64,000 bases of DNA from Chenopodium formosanum (Eukaryota; Streptophyta; Magnoliopsida; Caryophyllales; Amaranthaceae). The position numbers were made by a program, and so were the translations under genes. The notes beneath the pieces were generated by a model. The model saw nothing but the letters and a program-made list of their open reading frames with translations. It ran no database searches and was not told where the DNA came from. Of the stretch, positions 13,201 to 23,345 are shown in pieces (the stretch's first letter is position 1; every line of letters begins with the position of its first letter). The DNA lies in assembly GCA_024500155.1 (NCBI GenBank), contig CM044876.1:8499001-8563000 (forward strand), read 5' to 3'.

Positions 13201-13317
13201 ATCAAGTAATAATGATTGATGATGATCATGAGCATGACCCCTTAAGTTTTCAAGGGACGACGTCGTAGTAATAATATTACTGTCTTTAAAAGATTCGAGG
13301 GAATAAGAAGAAGTCAT
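9172..13317 (-). CDS. PIF-like atypical bHLH transcription factor, copy B (five exons)
   Basis: Predicted nuclear bHLH protein of about 306 aa. Exons on the minus strand are 13317-13045, 12087-11971, 10128-10033, 9928-9863 and 9540-9172, all phase 0 (91+39+32+22+122 codons). Exon 1 has a Pro/Glu/Lys stretch (PPPQPEPKPKPE). Exon 3 carries the basic region and helix 1 (RQRRERIN to QQLIPHCGK). Exon 4 carries helix 2 (ILERAIDYIKSLKLQ). Exon 5 is Pro/Gln/Met rich, as in PIF C-termini. The helix-1 segment aligns without gaps over 25 residues to copy A. The His and Glu that contact the E-box are Lys and Asn here, while the final Arg is kept. Exon 2 is the weakest call, supported by a strong donor (GTGAGT), an acceptor and matching length and phase. 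Introns hold two SINEs, a Stowaway, a long AT microsatellite and a palindrome-rich block. Start codon: the first Met of an open exon, with a TATATATATAAG-like box about 65 bp upstream. Confidence 0.66.
9661..9782. mobile_element. Tourist-like MITE, CAGTT-rich
   Basis: GGGCCTGTTC at the left and GAACAGGCC at the right, with CTGAACTGAA pentamer repeats inside. It lies in the last intron of bHLH copy B. Confidence 0.7.
10181..10257. repeat. (AT)n microsatellite
   Basis: About 38 uninterrupted AT dinucleotides in the intron before exon 3 of bHLH copy B. Open frames reading Tyr-Ile repeats across it are artefacts. Confidence 0.95.
10306..10521. mobile_element. Stowaway MITE
   Basis: Starts CTCCCTCTATTTTTTTTAAA and ends AACGGAGGGAG, with TA on both sides. 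It lies in an intron of bHLH copy B. Confidence 0.75.
10590..10826 (+). mobile_element. tRNA-derived SINE with 18-bp target duplication
   Basis: The body begins near a pol III A-box-like TAGCTTGTTCTAGTAGTAAG, has a B-box-like GGGATTGAACC, and ends in an A-rich tail (10798-10826). It is flanked by direct repeats AACATTGCATGTTACACA at 10572-10589 and 10827-10844. These are hallmarks of a recent SINE insertion, here in intron 2 of bHLH copy B. Confidence 0.85.
10898..11066 (-). mobile_element. tRNA-derived SINE, minus orientation
   Basis: A T-run at 10898-10907 is the reversed A tail. The reverse strand has the B-box-like segment of a tRNA-type head near 11000-11040. It is flanked by 17-bp direct repeats with one mismatch (TATATCCACACCCTAAC at 10881 and TATATCGACACCCTAAC at 11067). 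A relative lies at 29528-29690. The 64-codon open frame across it is not a gene. Confidence 0.8.
11170..11760 (-). mobile_element. Possible LTR or other retroelement remnant
   Basis: This block of ordered, non-AT-rich sequence within the large intron 2 of bHLH copy B reads on the minus strand like an LTR/leader. It has stretches such as GGAACGTGCCGATTGAGCAC and TTGGCTCCAACCTTCCACCC, followed by poly-T rich sequence. No second LTR, primer-binding site or gag/pol frame was found, so the class is uncertain. Confidence 0.3.
11764..11925. repeat. GC-rich block with five GCCCGATCGGGC palindromes
   Basis: CCCGATCGGG occurs five times in about 160 bp, mostly within the perfect 12-bp palindrome GCCCGATCGGGC. 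It is a sharply GC-rich island in AT-rich surroundings and begins just 3' of the exon 2 donor of bHLH copy B. Open frames through it on both strands are a side effect of composition. Confidence 0.85.
12222..12306. mobile_element. Short MITE in the first intron of bHLH copy B
   Basis: GAATTGATTTTGGCACAC at the left is the inverse of GTGTGCCAAAATCAATTTCC at the right. It is the same family as the element in the last intron of copy A (2004-2153). Confidence 0.7.
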
Positions 13318-13589
13318 ACTCTTAGTACTGCTGGTTTAATCTTTCATTTTTTCGAAGAACTATACAACTTATACCTCTTATATATATACTCTGTATTATC
13401 GTATATGCTTGTGTATAATAATGTATTTTACGTTTAATAATATTAGTGTGTTCAAATATATTTATCCTTAGCTTTTTAAGATTGTAGTGTATAATACGTA
13501 ATGTATTATGTTACATAGATTGCCACTTTGTATATTACTACGTAATGGAATATGTTACATATATTGCCACTTTCTACCGCCTTTGTATT

Positions 13590-14150
13590 ATATTATGCAT
13601 CATTTTTGAGGAATTGTCACTTATATTCTCGGTAATGCAACATGACTATGATAATAATTGTTCGGAAAATGATGATGATTTTATTTTTGGTAAGATTGTT
13701 TGCGAGGTGATGACCGAATCTAGGATTCCAAATTCAATTGCAGTGATATACATTGTGGTGCTTAATCTGTGTCCTGATCACACCGTGTGGCCGGGTTACT
13801 TATTCAGAAGTTGTTCAATTGGCCAAGGGTTATATTTATTTTCGGATATTAGTCGGTTAGCACGTTTTCGCCGGGGTTACTTATTTAGAGGTTACTCAAT
13901 CGATCAAGGGTTACTTAGTCGATTGACGCGTTTTCTATGTGAGAGGAAACTCTAACCGATCGAGTATTATTATTATGCATCATATATTTTTGAGGAACTG
14001 CCACTTGTATTCTCGGTAATGCAACATGATTCTGATCATAATTGTACGGAAAATGATGATGATGATGATTTTTTTGGTAATATTGTTTGCGAGGTGATAA
14101 CAGAATCCAGATTCCAAATTCATTTGCAGTGATACATTGTGGATTTGTGG
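13590..14150 (+). repeat. Direct duplication split by a GGTTACT element
   Basis: About 175 bp beginning TTGAGGAAtTGTCACTT-like sequence (13605 onward) recurs at 13985-14145. Both copies keep TATTCTCGGTAATGCAACAT and ATTGTTTGCGAGGTGAT. Both can be read as a conserved acidic peptide (S/T-ENDDD, then GKIVCEVMTESR in copy 1). Between the copies sits a GGTTACT-repeat element (about 13773-13950). The peptide resembles no family firmly. A distant likeness to the APB region of PIF proteins is speculative, and the strand is opposite to the bHLH genes. Confidence 0.5.
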
Positions 14151-14399
14151 AATCCTATGAAACAAACTTACAAACCCCATATACACGTGCAAAACCAAAA
14201 AAAAAAAAAAAAAAAAAAAAGAGAGAGAGATTTTTACTTTGTTTTGTTCACCTAATTACTTCCATATATTTTTTGAAAAAAGTTACTGTATCAAATAAAA
14301 TTATTTTATGGTAAATAAATTCTCATAACCGAAAAATATAAATTTAAGAAAAATAAGTGCAAAATTTGTAATAATTATAAGTTTATGCATATGTTCAAT

Positions 14400-15060
14400 T
14401 TAAAATTATATTATATTACACACGAATTGTATGTTATAAGATTCACTTGAATCAAAAATGCATTGGTTTACATATTGTAATACTCGAGAGTAAGATATAG
14501 CTCAGGTGATTAGAGCTCATCTTCTAGTTTCAGGTGATTTTATAATCAATTCTCATCACTCACGCCTTTGTACCTTTCTAGATAATAAAAATAAACACAA
14601 TATATTATTAATCCACTAGAAATTAATTGGAAATTTTATTACTAGTATAATTTAACATTCTAAACTAACTTGAACTAAGAAATAACTTGATAAATAACGC
14701 AAACTAACTCGAAGCTAGGTCTAAAAATGTACACTTACTTTTTAAACAAGAAAAATGAGTAAGATTTTACTCAAGTTTAAATTATTTCATGGTAGAAGAC
14801 ACTTCAAGTGAGATATAACTTATTTGATATCTAACTCGATAGCAGAATCGTTCCATCCAACATTACTTATGGAGTAAAATGGAATATAATCAATATATGT
14901 ATATATATCTACCAAAGTACCAATCAATTTTAGCAGGAAGACGAGAATGATTTTTTTTTTTTTTTTTTTTAAAAAAAATAAAATAAAATTGTCATTTGTA
15001 TTACAAGTGGTTGGTGACGTACGGTGGTTTTAATCATAGTTTCGTCGGGTCTAAGCAAAT
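14400..15060. repeat. Segmental duplicate, right copy (partner at 1-800)
   Basis: This is collinear with 1-800 (see that entry). It lies beyond the 5' end of bHLH copy B, as expected if a third repeat unit began here and was lost or never completed. It also contains a SINE-like A-box stretch (TAGCTCAGGTGATTAGAGCT near 14498). Confidence 0.55.
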
Positions 15061-15837
15061 AAAAGTTATAACCAAGATAAACATAGGAGTTTATCAAGTG
15101 ACATTTATGTAATACGAGGTAATATGCAAGTATGTGGTGCAAAAGAACAACACATGATTACTGGAAACTTCACAATTTTATTTTGTCTTGTTAGCTCCAA
15201 TCTTTAAACATATTTTGTGTGATTGTATTTATGCACAAATCTATATGAAATTATGAAGTGCGTTTTATCATCATCTTGAATCTTGATAATATATTTGGGC
15301 AGAACCTTGTCACACTAATCCTGGACTCCTTGTGAAACCTATGAAATACTTAAGAAAAAAAAAATGTATGCGAAGAAATATTATAAGCATACTTTATAAT
15401 TCTCTCGGTTATTAACTTATTAACCATACTATCATACGAAGTACTATTTTAAGCATCCTATATAATTCTCTTAAAACTATGTGTTATATTCGCTTTTGTC
15501 AATATGCGAGGGGAATTATAGTATTATAAGCATGCCTTTAAACAAAACAAGAGAAGTAGCAAAAAGCATACTACAAAGAAAAAAAAAAGAAAAAGGGTGC
15601 TCCATAATAATTCCTTTAACATAACATTGTTTTATTATTTCGAAATATTTTGCATTGCAACTCCAATAACAACATAACATAACACGATACGATATATGCT
15701 CGTCTTTGATGCGAGCTTTATTTTACACCATCATAGTGGCTAGCTTAATTACGTTAACAATGGGCACATTATTATTAAATACGGAGTGATAAATTATGCA
15801 ATGCAGAAAGTTTTATTACGGCTTCCTTAAGTTTCAT
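15061..15837. other. Intergenic, nothing recognised
   Basis: AT-rich sequence with short A-runs, including the 3' flank of the first knottin gene. No supported feature. Confidence 0.5.
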
Positions 15838-16173
15838 TTATGAATCAAATTGCCAGCATCTACCCCTGATAGGAGGAAAGCAGAATGATCCAGGGCAACA
15901 ACGTAAAGTAGCACTGCAACGCTCACCAACAGCCGGGCATGTCACACATTGGTTTCGGAGCATGTCGCAAACACTGCCCGGGCAACACTGATTAGGAAGT
16001 AAACAATTTCGCCCCATCGGTCGGCAACTTGGTGCTGGTGCTTGGGCTAACATGATGTTTGAAATAAGTGGCTGCTCGTCGTCGATTTCAGCCGCAACTG
16101 CAACACTGCCTGCCATTAGTACAACGCTCATTATAAGCATTAGAAAACCAATCATTTTCATCTCTACTGCCAT
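15838..16173 (-). CDS. Secreted tandem double-knottin peptide 1
   Basis: 111-aa precursor, probably a secreted defence-type cystine-knot peptide. Residues 1-28 form a signal peptide (MKMIGFLMLIMSVVLMAGSV core). A short propeptide with ISNIMLAQ follows, then two adjacent six-cysteine modules: C-x6-C-x5-CC-x4-C-x6-C, two residues, C-x6-C-x5-CC-x4-C-x7-C. Both modules carry RCCPGS/QCCPGS. The upstream open frame extends 52 codons further, but the Met at 16173 directly precedes the hydrophobic segment and lies about 90 bp after a TATA box, so it is the chosen start. It is single-exon. Plant six-Cys knottins of the Mj-AMP/PAFP-S type have one such module; the double arrangement is less usual. The target is unknown. 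Confidence 0.85.
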   Translation of the reverse strand: MAVEMKMIGFLMLIMSVVLMAGSVAVAAEIDDEQPLISNIMLAQAPAPSCRPMGRNCLLPNQCCPGSVCDMLRNQCVTCPAVGERCSATLRCCPGSFCFPPIRGRCWQFDS

Positions 16174-16260
16174 ATGTATAGATAAATTTGTGTAATGTAT
16201 GTGTTTGTTTAATTTTAATTTGGTTTGTTGATGGATGATAAAAGAAGGAGACGGGAGTCC

Positions 16261-16270
16261 CCTTTTATAG
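16261..16270 (-). promoter_or_regulatory. TATA box of knottin gene 1
   Basis: CTATAAAAGG on the minus strand, about 90 bp upstream of the ATG at 16173. Transcription would start near 16235, inside the long open frame. This rules out the distal ATG at 16329. Confidence 0.7.
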
Positions 16271-16329
16271 CTAATACCATGCATCAATGCATTCGACTGC
16301 CTCGTGCAATTCGTATCATATGCATTCAT

Positions 16330-17108
16330 GGTTCAACTAAACATTGTCCATGTACCGTATCATCAAAATAATGTTAATTGTAATATACATGAGAAAAAAC
16401 TCTACTTACAACCCATTTGGCCATTTTTTTCATCTCTTGCTTACATATGTAGTACTTATTGAGTATAAAGTTATACTTAAGATTAACTTGTAAGAAACTA
16501 CTAACTCTGCCTCACGTAAAGAAGGAAACAAATCTGCATTATAAGTTGTCCTAAAGGTCCATTCAAACATTTACAAGCTAAGTCCTAATTGCTTGATTTC
16601 TAGTGAACTAGATTTATTTTGACTTATAATTAGTTTATTAGTTTTTATAAACTAAGACTCAATGTATGGACTGAAATTGAATTTATTGATTAAAACTTAT
16701 TCTTAAGGTTAAGTATACTGTAAATTCTTACTACTTATATATTAAAATTGTTGTTTGATGATGATTTAGACTGATTATTACTCAAAAAAATGATTATTGT
16801 TGGATATTAATTCGAAAAGAACAATGCCTTAGCTTAGCTTATTATTAGGCTAAACATAACTTAATTAGATAGAAAGTTACTTCCGTCGTATAATTTAACG
16901 AATATGAGTTGGCAAGAGCATATTACAATGATGAAAATGAACATTATTTGTTGACAAACATAGGATATGAATTCATTCATGCAGTCATCTCCACTCTTTT
17001 GGGATTTAAACTTTGGATTAAACACATAGTAATTGATTGATGTCTATTTTGCATTAATTCATGTTTTTTTTCATAACCCTTCTATTTGCTGTCAAAAACT
17101 CAGAGCCT
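16330..17108. other. Intergenic between knottin 1 and P450-1
   Basis: AT-rich, holding the distal promoter of knottin gene 1 and the 3' flank of P450-1. No gene or clear repeat seen. Confidence 0.5.
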
Positions 17109-18947
17109 TCAGTTTCCTGCAGCTGGTATACAAGCTTTTGCTACAGCAAAAAGTGGAGTATTCCTGCACATAGTGATCCCAAAGCTCTCACTCATGTCCA
17201 AGCTCTCACCTTCTGCATCACCAGGCAACTTCCAGTCGAACGTAAGCATTAGATTTGCTAACAATAGCTGAGTACTTGCCATAGCAAATGATATTCCCGG
17301 GCACATCCTTCTACCAGCTCCGAATGGAATGAACTGCAGGTCATGTCCTCTGAAGTCTGTTGATGAATTCAAGAACCTTTCTGGATTGAACTTTTCGGGT
17401 TCATCCCAAGAAGCAGGATCTCTGTGGATTGCCCAACCGTTTATTATAACTCCTGTTCTTGCAGGAATGTTATAGCCACATATTTCGATGTCTTGGGTTG
17501 ATTGTCGAGGTATTAACAAAGGTGCTGAAAGATGTAGCCTTAATGTCTCCTTGACTACTGCTTTCAGGTACTTCATATGCTCTAAGTCATCTTCTTTTAC
17601 ATCTACGCGATCTAAGGTAATTTCTTTCACTTCTTCTTGCAGTTTTTTCATGACTTTAGGATGCCTCAATAGTTCTGTCATTGCCCATTCTAATAAGGTG
17701 GAAGTTGTATCAGTTCCAGCAATAAACATATCCTGTGTTACACATTTACATCACATCGTCGTTAAGGTAGTAATGGAAGGGTACTAAAGACAATCATGTA
17801 TTCATATTTCAATCTATACTCTAAATTAACCTATATTTGTAGATCTACTCTCTTACAATTAGTGTATAATTTCTACTGTTCTGTTTTATATAGTCAATAT
17901 AGATGTTACAGAAAAATGCTAATGAAGTTTTGCGAAATGAAAATGAATATTAGCAACTTAGTATTGTGCAAATTAATTTAAAAAAACACTTACCAAAATG
18001 AGAGCTTTTATACTGTCTCGGTCTATAGAAAATTGAGCTGTTTGATCTTTCTGAAGATCAAGCAGAACATCCACAAAATCCTTTACTTTTTCATCACTGT
18101 CACCCTCTTCATTTTTTGTGCAATCATCTAAATGATCTTGGTGCTCTTTAACTACTTTTTCGAGGAATCGATCAAACTCTTTGGCAATCTTATCGACTTT
18201 TGCATCCCATCCATTAAGTTTATCAATCCAAGCAAGCCAAGTAATATAATCCCCAACATTGAATTCAGCTAGCAACCTGTTAAACTCTTTCATGACCTTC
18301 TTAAAGTTGATACCGTCTTCTGTCCCAATGTACTTCCTTCCAAATGCAACTCTGCATATCAAATCATTCGCGAACTCTACAAACATCTCACTCAAATTCA
18401 CAGGTGATGACTCTGCTTGTCTGATCTTTTCCATCAGAAGTCCTGTTTCTTCTTCTCTGACACTGCTAAAAGACCGAACCCTTTTGTTGCTTAATAGGTG
18501 AACCACACATATACTCTTCAGCTGTCTCCAGTAATCGCCATAAGGTGCTCCCACAAGATCCTTGTAATTGTAAAGAAGGCGCTCTCCTTTCTTAGACATT
18601 GGTCTGTCAGCAAAAGCGATATCATGGGTGACCATGATCTCTCTAGCTGCTCTTGCAGAGGAAACGACGATTGTTGGCATACTTCCGAGTTGAATCATCA
18701 TTAGGTCTCCATATTTCTCAGACATAGATCGGAGAGAACGGTGAGGTTGTGTACCAAGCTGATGTATATTGCCTAGAATTGGTAGCTTTGGCGGAGAAGG
18801 TGGCAGGTTTTTCCTAGAAACAGTTGTTAACTGAAGCCATTTGTATAGGAATAACAGGAACAGAATGAATGGTAGAAGTGTTAAGGGTTGCAAATAGATA
18901 TACTTCAGTTGTTTCTCCAGAAAATGCAGGAAACTAGAAGTCATCAT
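17109..18947 (-). CDS. Cytochrome P450, CYP71 type (P450-1)
   Basis: Predicted ER-anchored haem-thiolate monooxygenase of 525 aa; the substrate is unknown. Exon 1 is 18947-17994 and exon 2 is 17732-17109. The 261-bp phase-0 intron (GT/AG) falls just before the I-helix motif, the usual CYP71-clan position. Visible landmarks: N-terminal hydrophobic anchor (about residues 15-35), proline hinge PPSPPKLPILGN, C-helix WRQLKS, I-helix FIAGTDTTSTLLEW, ExxR as KETLR, PERF as FNPERF, and haem-binding PFGAGRRMCPG. All catalytic landmarks are intact. It resembles the CYP71A-like subgroup by the NYKDLVGAPYGDYWRQ region. It belongs to the minus-strand tandem family with the four genes to the right but is one of the more diverged members. 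Confidence 0.93.
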
Positions 18948-20740
18948 CTTTGAATAATAATGATGAAATTTAGGGGATCTGAAGTTATTATTCTTGCAGT
19001 CTTGCTAAGAGGTGTAATTACAAGCTCTTATTTCATGACTTTCTAGGGACTATGCCACAAGTTTATACTTGTATATTCATTTACTTATTATAGTAATCAA
19101 TATCAATCAATATCAATATATATATTAAAACTCATGGCAAGACATGATGTTTTGCCATGTGCCATGTGCCAACAATTTTGCCATTTGACATATGATGTGT
19201 CATCGCCAAATCATACCATAGCATTAATTATTGAAAAACTCTATGCATTAACTTTCATGTATTAATGTTAAGTTTAATTGATAAACTCTTTATATGCATG
19301 ACAATTTAACTTGGACTGTAACTCCTTAATAATTACATAATAATAAAGTTAGTAAGAAATTAAACATTACAGTACTCCATTTTTATTTTGTGCATTAACT
19401 TATAAAATTGTAATCATAGAGTAAAAGATTTTTGTGCATTATGGAGTAGTATATATTTTGACATCAAATTTATAAAGATTGTATAATGGTGGGCTGTACC
19501 AGTGGGTCTGTAGACTAGCCCAATAAAATATATTGGTCCATCTAGACAATTTCATGCTTCCAAATTTCCAATTGAATTTTTTTCAGCCCAAGATATAAGA
19601 TATTGTTGACTTAGCCCAATGAAATTAGAGTTGTTTATTATCGGCCGGTTACGCTATACGTATACTACTAGTAAATGGCTTTAAAATTTTCCAACTTAAT
19701 TAAAAATAAAAAAAATTGTTGTTGTTTATGGCTTATTGAATTGCTTGTCCTGTCAAAAAAAAAAAAAAAAGGAATTGCTTGTCATATTGCTTTTTTCTTC
19801 TTTTTTTTTTAAAAACTAAAAAATTAAAATCTTATTTAGCTTGTTTATGGTTCTTTAATTTAGAAAAAAAAATTAGGAGATAATAAAAGACGTATGGAGT
19901 TTAAATTTTTAACCTAATTTTTTCTTTAAAACAAAAATATTTAACCTAATTTGTTAATTACCTTATATTATCTCTTCTGTTAGTTAAATTCATAGTACTA
20001 ATTAATGGAATATGTTTGCATTAATATGATACTGGGTATAAGGATTATTATAAGATGATATTGGGTATCAAACTATCAATTAATTGAATTTGGTAAAATT
20101 TATTGATTTTACATTTATTATTTACTTAATTTTTTTTTACTTGCCTTTGGTTAACGGTGGGTTAGACATGAATTAATTGGCCGGATTTTTTTTTTTATTG
20201 AGTCCCAAAAGGTTGGAAAAAAAAAAGTAGGTATCCAAAGGGTGAAAAATGAAGAAGTCATGGCCTTTTATTTACTTAACTGCTGTTGAACTTGTCAAGA
20301 GAATTACAGCTAAAATAATTACCTAGGTAGAGGTAAAATTTAATTTCTCTATTGATCACCAAATATGCAAGTACTACCTCGATTTCACAATGCTACTAAA
20401 AAAATTTCCGCTTGTTTATTTCATAAAATTTGTAACGAACATACGTAGTACTTACTTTATTCTACTTTTTGGCAATTGTTTTTGCTACCTTTTAACGCTG
20501 AACATAAAATTTAATAAGCTACAGTTAGTTTCAAAAAAATAATAATAAGATACGCCGTAGAAATAAACCCAACACAACACTGATACAACATAATTATATT
20601 AATAACTAATAAGACATGGAAAACTATTGAGATAAAGTCATGCAAGACTCATACAACATACGAGTAATTAATAAAGGTGGTACAACAACACATAGACAAT
20701 CGTAGTACTTACTACTCGCAGTCTCCATCCCTAGCTACGA
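18948..20740. other. Intergenic upstream of P450-1
   Basis: AT-rich. On the minus strand GTATAAACTTG near 19060-19072 could be the P450-1 TATA region. Around 19090-19200 lies a TCAATATCAATATATATATTA start like the Helitron 5' end at 27627, with repeated GCCATGTGCC, but no matching 3' end is seen. A-rich and T-rich runs fill the rest. Confidence 0.4.
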
Positions 20741-20890
20741 CAAACAATGTCAAGATTAGAGATGACTGCTTTCATTTATTTCATGGATACATACATATAC
20801 ATATATATATACATATATGTGTATATATCGATTGAGGACATAGACGACATACGTAGTATCACTGATATGGTATATAAGATCGAGTACAGT

Positions 20891-21166
20891 TCAGTCGAGA
20901 TGACGAAGTTGTACACAATTGAGTATAAGAGGCCGAAACTGAACGGGAAAGCAGTCATAGGGATCACAACAGCTGTACTGTTCGTGGTACGGGATGCATA
21001 ATTGGCCCTTATTTCTACAAGTTAAGCGATGAGCATTATTATCTTGAAGCAAGATGCTTGCGAGAGGATCAGGGAATTGGCGAACACCCGTGATGAGTTG
21101 TGGTTTCGTAGCAACCATTAAAATGGCTACCATAACCACCATACTCACAACCCTCTTCATCTCCAT
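20891..21166 (-). CDS. Secreted single-knottin peptide 2
   Basis: 91-aa precursor. A signal peptide (MVVMVAILMVAT core, residues 8-20) is followed by a propeptide with PLASILLQDNNAH, then one six-cysteine module with spacing C-x6-C-x8-CC-x4-C-x11-C. The first spacings match the Mirabilis/Phytolacca antimicrobial knottins (C-x6-C-x8/9-CC), which suggests an antimicrobial role, but activity cannot be read from sequence. Single exon; the start is the first Met before the signal peptide. It shares the (I/A)S-(N)I(L/M)L propeptide motif with the other two knottin genes, so the three are one family with one or two modules. Confidence 0.82.
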   Translation of the reverse strand: MEMKRVVSMVVMVAILMVATKPQLITGVRQFPDPLASILLQDNNAHRLTCRNKGQLCIPYHEQYSCCDPYDCFPVQFRPLILNCVQLRHLD

Positions 21167-21239
21167 TATTTTATTTGAGTTGCTTGTTTTTTGTTTTATG
21201 TTATGGTGTGTTTGTGTTTGATGATCAAGAAAAGGACTC

Positions 21240-21247
21240 TATTTATA
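21240..21247 (-). promoter_or_regulatory. TATA box of knottin gene 2
   Basis: TATAAATA on the minus strand, about 75 bp upstream of the ATG at 21166. Confidence 0.7.
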
Positions 21248-21311
21248 GACAGGGATCCTGGACTCCTGCTGCCCTACCACCCGCAAAGTGTATTTTTATT
21301 ACCAAATTAAA

Positions 21312-21504
21312 GGGAAATTCCCTGTTTCTCATGGTGAGAAACAAAATTTGTTTCTCATAAGAGCATTTTCGTGAATAAATCAACAACTTTTTCAATATTG
21401 TGGGCTCCAGAGTTGAATAAAGTTGAAAAAGTTGTTGATTTATTCACAAAAATGCCCCCATGAGAAACGAATTCGTTTCTCACGGTGAGAAACTGGGGCT
21501 TCCT
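21312..21504. mobile_element. MULE-like hairpin MITE in the knottin 2 promoter
   Basis: A 193-bp element that is almost entirely an inverted repeat: TTTCTCATGGTGAGAAAC and CAACAACTTTTTCAA on the left arm, with complements on the right arm. It is flanked by exact 10-bp direct repeats CCAAATTAAA (21302-21311 and 21505-21514). Long TIRs with a 10-bp target duplication fit a Mutator-derived MITE. It sits about 65 bp beyond the TATA box of knottin gene 2. Confidence 0.75.
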
Positions 21505-22213
21505 CCAAATTAAAAGATTGTTTTTTTTTTTCCTTTGTACTTGCTCTTCTTATTTTCAATCTTGTCGTCCTTTAACTGCAACTGTTATTAGCTTTTGGAA
21601 TGTACATTTGTTTGATGACATATAAACAACTTAATGGAGTTTTGAATGAGATTCATATTAAATAGTGATATTTGAGCAGATGTTATATATCAAGAGTTAT
21701 AAAGAACTTAAGATTCCTAAAATCAAGGGAAATCGATAATAGAAAAAAAAAAGTTGGTATTAATTATGGGAGGGGAAATGAAGAAATTTAAGAAGAATTA
21801 AAAATATAACTAACGGGTTGTTGCTTTAATAGTTGATATAGATATTAGATGGTCACAACACATTAAAGAACTTACATCATTAAGTTTTTAGGTGAAACAT
21901 TTTGCATATATATTATTACTCCGTATGACCTAAGCTCACAAAAAGATCATCTGAAGAACACTACACTAAAAATATTATACAAAGTATTATTAATTGAAAC
22001 ATGAAAATCAATTAAGAGTTCTAAACTAACAATTGCCCCTTAATATATGAAGGGATAATAATATAATATGAAGGGATGCAACTCAGTTTAGTCAAAGTTA
22101 AATGTTGTTTGATAATAAAATAATACTGTCAAACTTTAGAGGGCTTTAAAAAATAATTGTCATCAAAGATTTTAATACCACCCTAAGTCCCAAACCCTAG
22201 GTGTAAACACTTA

Positions 22214-22355
22214 GGACCTGTTCACATGTAATAAATTAAGCTAAATTGAACTGAATAGAGCTCAAATGAATATTTCATGAGAGAAGAAAATTAGAAACTA
22301 AACTGAATTGAATTGTTCTGAACTGAACTAAAACTAAGCTGAAGTGAACAGACCC
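22214..22355. mobile_element. Tourist-like MITE, CAGTT-rich
   Basis: GGACCTGTTC and GAACAGACCC ends, with a TTA on the left. The interior is a degenerate AACTGAA repeat. Confidence 0.65.
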
Positions 22356-22528
22356 ATATACAAGCCAATATAACTTCTACGCAAGAGCAAGCCCTTATGC
22401 GCGTGTAGGCCACCCCATTACAAGATAAGCGTTTCACTTTTTTTGAAAGGATATAAACGTTTCACTAAATACAAATGATGAGCAGTAAAGTAAAGGATTA
22501 AAGCCCTTATTAAAAGAGCTAAAAAGGT

Positions 22529-22680
22529 GACATACTGACATCGACTCGTCGAATGACAAGCAACGATTTATTTATCTGAATACGAGTATTTTGTTGGCCG
22601 TATTTGTTTGAATATGTCCTACAATCGATCATATATGTACAGAGTTACAGACTCGTGAAACATGATCGCATTTGTCTTTT
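22529..22680 (-). promoter_or_regulatory. Orphan copy of knottin upstream DNA (part 1)
   Basis: Two blocks match DNA elsewhere in the knottin region. GACATCGACTCGTCGAATGA (22538) recurs with one change at about 28137. A 24-bp block at 22653-22676 (starting TCGTGAAACATGATCGC) is identical to 31691-31714, upstream of knottin gene 3. No knottin coding sequence lies downstream. Confidence 0.55.
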
Positions 22681-23061
22681 TCTCCTTGTTATTCATTCAT
22701 CTACTACAGCACGTATCTTTTTTTGGCATTTACAAATGTTACTGCTGTAATTTTATTTTCTTAATGATTTAATTTGTGCATTCACAAACGTGACTAAAAA
22801 AACGTGTTAACTAAAAAGAAATAGAGGAAGTATTTTTTTTTTCTTCTAATAGGTATATAATGAAAGTCAAAATTAGACAAATGAGTATTGTAAAAAATTT
22901 AATTTGGTATCGTTCTTTTATTCTTATTACTACCTTTGATTTTTATTATTTGCAACGAATTCCGAGGTATTATTTATGAGATATAAAATATTCCAAAGTT
23001 GCAAAAAATAAAATCGGAGGTAGTAACTAAAAAATTTACGGTGCTTTTTTTATGTGGTTGA

Positions 23062-23345
23062 TGACGCCGTGTGGCAGATCACACCGTGTGGCCGATGTTA
23101 CTTAATTAGGAATTACTCAATCGGTTAAGAGTTACTTATTTTAGGGTTATTAGCCAATTAGCGCGTTTTGTCGGGGTTACTTATTCATGTGTTACTGAGT
23201 TAGCCAAGGGTTACTTATTATGGGGTTATTCAATCAGTTAGTGCATTTTTTGTGTGAGAGTAATTAATCCATGACCGACCTAGAAACCCCTTAATAAGTA
23301 ACCCCAAGATAAGTAACCTCTGAATAAGTAACCCCGGCCACACAA
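23062..23345. repeat. GGTTACT quasi-periodic element
   Basis: It opens with CACACCGTGTGGCCGATGTTA and closes with ACCCCGGCCACACAATGT, an inverted pair. The inside is a run of GGTTACTTATT / GTTACTCAATCGGTTA-like units about 20-30 bp long. Relatives: 13773-13950, 26460-26660 and 27350-27592. Confidence 0.6.

Noticed and set aside
15838..16329. Longer N-terminus (163 aa) for knottin 1
   Set aside because: The distal ATG lies upstream of the TATA box and would bury the signal peptide.
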